Shown here one piece after another: positions 59,601 to 64,000 of a stretch of 64,000 nucleotides of DNA; the first letter of the stretch is position 1, and every line of letters begins with the position of its first letter. The notes beneath the pieces are model-generated. The model searched no databases and was not told where the DNA came from. It saw only the letters and a list, made by a program, of their open reading frames with translations. The DNA is from Ascidia mentula (Eukaryota > Chordata > Ascidiacea > Phlebobranchia > Ascidiidae). The stretch covers positions 18,295,001 through 18,359,000 of the forward strand of contig OX387199.1 in assembly GCA_947561715.1 (NCBI GenBank), given 5' to 3'. The translations under genes and the position numbers were made by a program.

Positions 59601-61164
59601 GAGGTGCGTCTCACGCGAACACTTTTGAGGACTGATAGGATTTGTAGTTCTATGCTTGCTCTAGAAAGTTTGAATACAAATCGTTTCTTGGTTAGGTCAG
59701 ATGTGATTAAGATGAGATATTTTTACTTGAGGGCGTAACATGCTTCGTGTTAATAAATGAACGTTAATTAACGTTAAATTACTTCACAGATTCGCTTCAT
59801 GTTGTGATATGCTTCGTGTTAATAAATTAACATTAACTAAAGTGGCAATAAAAATTGCTCTGAGTTTGTAAACAATTAACCTGTATGTGTTTCAGGTCTG
59901 ACGTCAACAAAATGCGATACGTGACGCAATGCATCAAGGAGTCGCTCCGACTTAGACCAGTCATCCACATGGTTGCAAGATCCATGGACGAAGATACGAC
60001 TATTTCGCATCACTACAACGACCATCAGACGGTTACGTTAAAGAAAGGTCAAATTGTGATGGTCAATTTTTTCCTCTTGCACCGACACCCAGATCTATGG
60101 GAAAACCCCACGGTGGGTTAATGCATTGGGCTGTTTGTTAGGGCTATTTGTTAGGGCTGTTGGTTAGGGCTGTTTGTGGGTCTTGCGACGAGGATAGATC
60201 GTTGCAGAGTTTTAGTTCTATCATTTATGCGAACATTTTTTATCGTTTTTTTGAGGAGTTACAGAAACACAAAAATTGCACCCTCTTATAATCCAACCAC
60301 GTTTGGCCATTTTAGCTCTGCAGTCTACCGTGATCCCAATATCTCCTGACAAAGTATTAAGTGAAACTAACAGAAGTTTCAAATCGCAGTCAGCTGATTT
60401 ATTAGTAATCGTGAAAAGTCGATTTCGCCTGCACGGGCATCCTCATACTAAAATAGGAAATTGGTGTCGCTGATCAGCAAACAATGCCAACCAGAGGGCT
60501 AGATTCTGAAAAAACTAAAGGAACAGTCTCCTGACAAATAGTTTATTATAGGCAAACGACTATAATGGTGCTAAGGTTTTTGTTTGTCCAATAATCGAAA
60601 CTTTTTTTTAGATGTTTGATCCGGATCGGTTTGATCCCGAAAAATCCACGACCAGAGAATCATTCTCATTTCTCCCTTTTTCGGCGGGTGGTAGGTAGGT
60701 AAAAAGATTTAAGTTTTTAAGAAATTATTTTTAAACAAACAGTAAAGCCAATGTAATTGTTAAGAAATCATTTTGTTAAACATTTCAATTGTTACTACAA
60801 TCATTCTCAATGTAAAGTACAGGCAAGACTGTTTGGGTTAAGATTTGTTAAACCGTGAGTTATGTTCCTAAGCATTGTTTGTTTCTAGAATAGCTATCGT
60901 TTAAATAATTTAAATAATTTTCTCTTTTTATTGTTATTAAACAAATGAAACAATACAAATACGTCAGAAAGAACATTTAAGCACTCTTACAGAAATTGCA
61001 TCGGACAGCATTTTGCCATGCTTCAAATGAAGGTCATCTTATCCCAGTTGCTGAGGAGATTCGAAATATACAGGGATTCGGATACGGAGCCACCAAAACC
61101 GGTTCCAGGCGTCTCACTACATTCTGCCAACGGCGTGAGCGTCAAAATTCGAAAAGTTGTCTAA
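53625..61164 (+). CDS. cytochrome P450, CYP4-clan, copy 2
   Basis: Eleven exons match copy 1 in length one by one: 53625-53840, 55143-55290, 55499-55631, 56684-56839, 57317-57476, 58003-58155, 58747-58834, 59053-59155, 59896-60112, 60612-60694 and 60993-61164; 542 aa. Key motifs: membrane anchor [40 protein letters not shown]-helix [13 protein letters not shown]-helix [16 protein letters not shown] and heme motif PFSAGGRNCIGQ. As in copy 1, Ala replaces the CYP4 heme-linking Glu. The exon 8 donor is gttagt, a weaker form. Introns carry many repeats: a G-rich heptamer array, composite repeats at 54158, 56064 and 58433, and a hAT relic at 59426. The two proteins share most residues, with differences concentrated in exons 2-5 and so perhaps in substrate contacts. 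Confidence 0.92.
53924..53977 (+). repeat. G-rich heptamer array in P450 copy 2 intron 1
   Basis: About seven exact copies of ggccggg, then gcggg, in otherwise AT-rich DNA. Runs of five G could form a quadruplex. It sits just before gtttgacccgcgggtcgcag, which resembles the end of a hAT-type repeat. Confidence 0.85.
54158..54270 (-). mobile_element. composite repeat fragment, inverted
   Basis: The reverse complement matches 56215-56325 (gtggtagaga...tgaagattgcctg, acaagttgtgcgctt, cagtgtaccttggcca, cccgtgaaaccactga), then stops just inside the tRNA-like part (gctcctatagc). Confidence 0.7.
56064..56456 (+). mobile_element. tRNA-like composite repeat (SINE-like), full-length copy 2
   Basis: In intron 3 of P450 copy 2. 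The left part 56064-56206 is a perfect-ended hairpin (gcagtaatatgacatgcaatggcat / inverted). The right part carries the tRNA-like segment 56317-56389 with a good B box (GTTCAAACC), the same nominal GGT anticodon, but a mismatched acceptor stem (TCTCCTG/CGGGTGC). The flanking tail gatccagctaggctgc matches 20720-20736. Confidence 0.7.
58433..58493 (-). mobile_element. composite repeat fragment, inverted
   Basis: The reverse complement (atgaaatggcataatttgca...gcgcaggtccttacttggtggtcaca) matches the left block of 20448-20520. It is a 60-bp relic in intron 6 of P450 copy 2. Confidence 0.6.
59426..59636. mobile_element. decayed hAT-like MITE in P450 copy 2 intron 8
   Basis: The left end cagaggttcttaaaagttttt and the right end acacttttgaggactg are imperfect inverses of hAT-style termini. 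No intact target duplication was found. It resembles 17660-17913 internally. Confidence 0.4.
60128..60180 (+). repeat. short tandem repeat with ttagggct units
   Basis: About four copies of a 15-bp unit (gttagggctgtttgt type) directly after exon 9 of P450 copy 2. It is a small local array, not telomeric. Confidence 0.6.
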
Positions 61165-63879
61165 ACATTTTGAGAAACTTTAATTCGCCAAAATGTCATC
61201 AACTATAGATCGAAAGATTTTGTTGGTTCTCATTTATCATTTCAAAGTGTGTTGATCATTTGCAATCCAACTGGTTACAGTTTTTCTATCATAAGTTCTG
61301 TTTTGTTATGATTTCGCTTTCAATTTGACTTGACAAGTGTTATATGTTGTATTCAATGAAACATTAATCGTGAATAAGCTATTTTAACATATTTCGCATC
61401 TTAATTGGTGACTATATTAGACTCCATGTATTTTTACCTCGTGAAAATTTGTATCTTTGTGAAAATCTCTGTACATTTGCGTGCGCCAATTAAACATAGC
61501 AAAAATAAAGGCAAGCTAGAATCAACTTGTATTGAGTGTAATGACAGCAATCTTTTACCTGAACAAAAAAAAATTTACTTTGCCAGAAAAACATCCATAC
61601 TCACCCCTCGCAAGCCTTTGATGCATTTAAACGTCGTCACTCTGTTTGAAATACGGATTAATGCAAATGCATCGGAGCTGGTCAATAATGTTTAGACCAC
61701 AGGCTATCAGAAATTCTATCGTTGCATTAAAACATTCCTGTTGAACTTCTGAAAACATCCTAAAACCATTCAGTTTTCCTTAGCCGGCCACCGCCATAAC
61801 CGTTGCCTGCAAAAACGTGAATGCAAAATTGAATCCTTCTGCCGAGAACGAACGTCAAACCAAAAAAATCATTTGTCGGGAAGCAGAATTCGCCGCCTGC
61901 GAACAGCTCTATGACTACGCCCTACGTCACACTCAATTTCTCCCTTCACGTCCGGTATCTCGCGTCGGCGACTTCCTGTTATGACAATTTTTGCGTAAGC
62001 ACGCATCGTGTACCTCAAACCCACAAGTGTCGAACCACAGGCCATATTACTTGACCCTGATCTATAGCGTTAGGGCGTAAAACCATACAACAAGTAGGGG
62101 CTGTACCTTTTCAAAACGCGGCAGACCGTTGCGTCGTTTTACCGCAGACGGAGTTCTTGCTGTGATGGATGCGTAGGTTCAACAGACTTCATAGATTGTG
62201 TTTTTTTTAATTTGACTTCACTAATAGCTACATTGGGCTGTTTATGTTTCTCTGCTTTGGTAATGTATGTGTAAGTTAACACACTTCACACATTTGGTTG
62301 TTTAAATATACCTTCATTAAAAGCCGCATTTGGCTGTTTCCGTTTCTTTGCTTTAACCAGTGAAAAGCTTGATGAATTTTGTTACTGCTGTGGTCCTGTT
62401 CGTTTCGGAGCAGCTGTATCTGGACGTTGGCCAACATGTTAGTGAACTCGGTGCATACTGCATCGGTTACGTGGCTATTATTTACCCCAACCACCCACAC
62501 TTAGAAATAAGATCCATCAGTTTTCACCTGAGACAAACGGTTGGAACCCAAGGTTGAATTGTTTTTTTTTCTGATACCGCAGTGAATCACAGCTCTACTG
62601 TCTGACAGGACATCGCATGTCTGGTGCAAGCAACTTGCCACAGGGAGTCGCAACGCTAACTTGGAGAAAAGATACAGTTAAGAAACCAGCGTGAAAATAA
62701 ATGTGCCTTTCTTATGTTTCAGTTCACCAGATTTGGAAGTTTGCAATTCCAACGCAATGTGAGGTTTGCCAAGGGTGAGCAGGCCCTCCACTGTGGTTAC
62801 ATAAGGTCGAACTGGCGTGTGCAGTGAACCGGTGGGGTGTTGGGTTGCAACGAAAGGCGGAAGACGCCAACACAAGCTTTAGATAATGGGCGTTCGCCGC
62901 ATCGGGCTCTCAGGTCAAATTTTGTGACTAATTGCTGTTGCATTTTTTTTTATCAAAACATCCCGGAAAGTTGAAGATGAAATAATAAAAGAAAATAACC
63001 TCGGTACTTGCATAAAAGCTGGAATACTGTTAGACTTGTTATCAGTCAAAGTCAGTGTTCAGTCGAACAACGACCAAAAGTAGCCAAAAAACTTACCACA
63101 ATGTGAATTAGATTCAGATTGAGAATGTTTACGTCAGGTTTGATATATTTCATGCTCATTTAGAGTTTAATTGTGGGTTTGAATAACAGAGATTTTTGGG
63201 AATGAAAATTATAGTTACCAAAATTAAGACACCAATTTGTTAATATTGGTGTATAATTGTATGAAACAAAATGATTCAGATTCGTGTCAGCTAGTTCATA
63301 AAAGATACTCGAAAAACTCCTTGTGCAAATATAACAGACGATCGTTATTTTTGACTAATTTAATTTAATAAATAAATGTTTTGTTTCATACAATTAAGCA
63401 GTAACAAAATATCTGTTGTTGTAAACATTAATTTCACCAGCAATTCAGCAGTTTAGTGTGGTACAGATTTTTCAACAAATTTGATGCCTAGGAAGGCTTG
63501 TAAAACGCTGCTACTCGTCGCCATTTTGTCACGCTGTCGCTCCAAAGCTTTTCAGGATTTTTTAAAACGACAGTAAATAAAATTTAAATAAAAAAAAGGA
63601 TCTCGTTTTTTCAATACAAAACTAAAAACTAAACGATACTGGTTATATTCGACAATAGTTCACCATTCTAAAGCCAGTGTATATGAAAGGTTAGGCAAAC
63701 AATTTGACTACCTGGTGGAAAATTGTACCTATTTGTTAAGCAAACGGTTCGTTTTTCCACTGAAATAACAAAAAAAGAAAATATTATCGCAATACTTTGT
63801 CACAAAAAGTCGTGTAATTCATGTTTTATTTAAACGAAGGCTGCAATACAATTGACACAATCGGTTTTATTCAAGTAAA
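61165..63879. other. intergenic region right of the P450 cluster
   Basis: 3' UTR of P450 copy 2 (an AATAAA at about 61504 may serve it) and AT-rich non-coding sequence. Frames such as that at 62360-62557 have no recognisable domain and no splice support. Confidence 0.45.
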
Positions 63880-63962
63880 ATGGCGGACCGTAATGAAAAT
63901 ACAGATAAAAAAATTAAGATTCCAAATGAAAAAGTTCGTCAAAAAATAGTCGCCAAATTTGG
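63880..63962 (+). CDS. possible first exon of a gene leaving the window
   Basis: The ATG in aaaATGGCGG has a strong translation context. About 27 codons follow (MADRNENTDKKIKIPNEKVR then QKIVAKFG), charged and Lys-rich, up to a possible donor gttgag at about 63963; reading on gives TGA at once. Only one exon is visible, so the identity is unknown and it may be chance. Confidence 0.3.
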
Positions 63963-64000
63963 TTGAGTCGAAAGTAAAGTTTAAACCCGAAAACAAAAAA

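Noticed and set aside
59755..59835. Repeated block atgcttcgtgttaataaat near 59739 and 59808
   Set aside because: A small local duplication in an intron with no further structure.
60666..60700. Premature stop or truncation of P450 copy 2 at the heme motif (GGT AGG TAG)
   Set aside because: AG|gtaggt is a splice donor. Joining to 60993 gives PFSAGGRNCIGQ with the heme cysteine, exactly as in copy 1.
1..64000. CRISPR arrays, bacterial operons, ribosome binding sites or rRNA genes
   Set aside because: The window is eukaryotic. The tandem arrays have no spacer structure, and no rRNA-like segment was seen.

Overview
The window is intron-rich invertebrate animal DNA: AT-rich intergenic and intronic sequence, GT-AG introns with strong gtaagt donors, many short exons, and dense small non-autonomous mobile elements. 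Gene content (EGF/WSC/ZP membrane proteins, CYP4-type P450s with RHRR..LTP..HFNIL motifs, a chordate-like MPC1) fits an invertebrate deuterostome. An ascidian of the Ciona type is my best guess, but this is inference and no species marker was found. All multi-exon models below were built by hand from splice sites, frame continuity and comparison between paralogues. Every complete model sums to a whole number of codons.

Region 1 (1-27706): three tandem plus-strand paralogues of a secreted/membrane protein. The order is signal peptide, a Cys-rich N-terminal module, an EGF-like domain, a WSC domain, another EGF-like domain, a ZP domain (ZP-N, basic linker, ZP-C), an EGF-like domain, one transmembrane helix and a short tail with the motif SYKMPDLA. 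Copy 1 enters the window without its 5' exons; copies 2 and 3 are complete (15 coding exons; 826 and 819 aa). Exon phases are identical, but similarity is patchy along the genes, which suggests gene conversion. Introns and spacers hold hAT-type MITEs, a tRNA-like composite repeat, a 23-bp minisatellite and foldback repeats with hammerhead-ribozyme-like cores.

Region 2 (27707-44996): an intergenic stretch with a long inverted repeat, then minus-strand MPC1 (mitochondrial pyruvate carrier 1; the model needs a 4-nt microexon) divergent from a plus-strand gene for a secretory-pathway JmjC oxygenase with an EF-hand and a C-terminal HVEL. A tandem duplication of about 6.7 kb (units 31479-38137 and 38138-44996) copied the whole JmjC gene and only the 5' end of MPC1. 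This left two JmjC genes and one MPC1 fragment. The 3' halves of the units are almost identical while the 5' halves differ, and a 10-bp repeat array in intron 1 differs in length.

Region 3 (44997-61164): two tandem complete CYP4-clan P450 genes (11 coding exons, 542 aa each) with a decayed P450 exon between them. Both carry Ala where CYP4 enzymes have the I-helix Glu that links covalently to heme. The last 2.8 kb has no clear gene except a possible first exon at the right edge.
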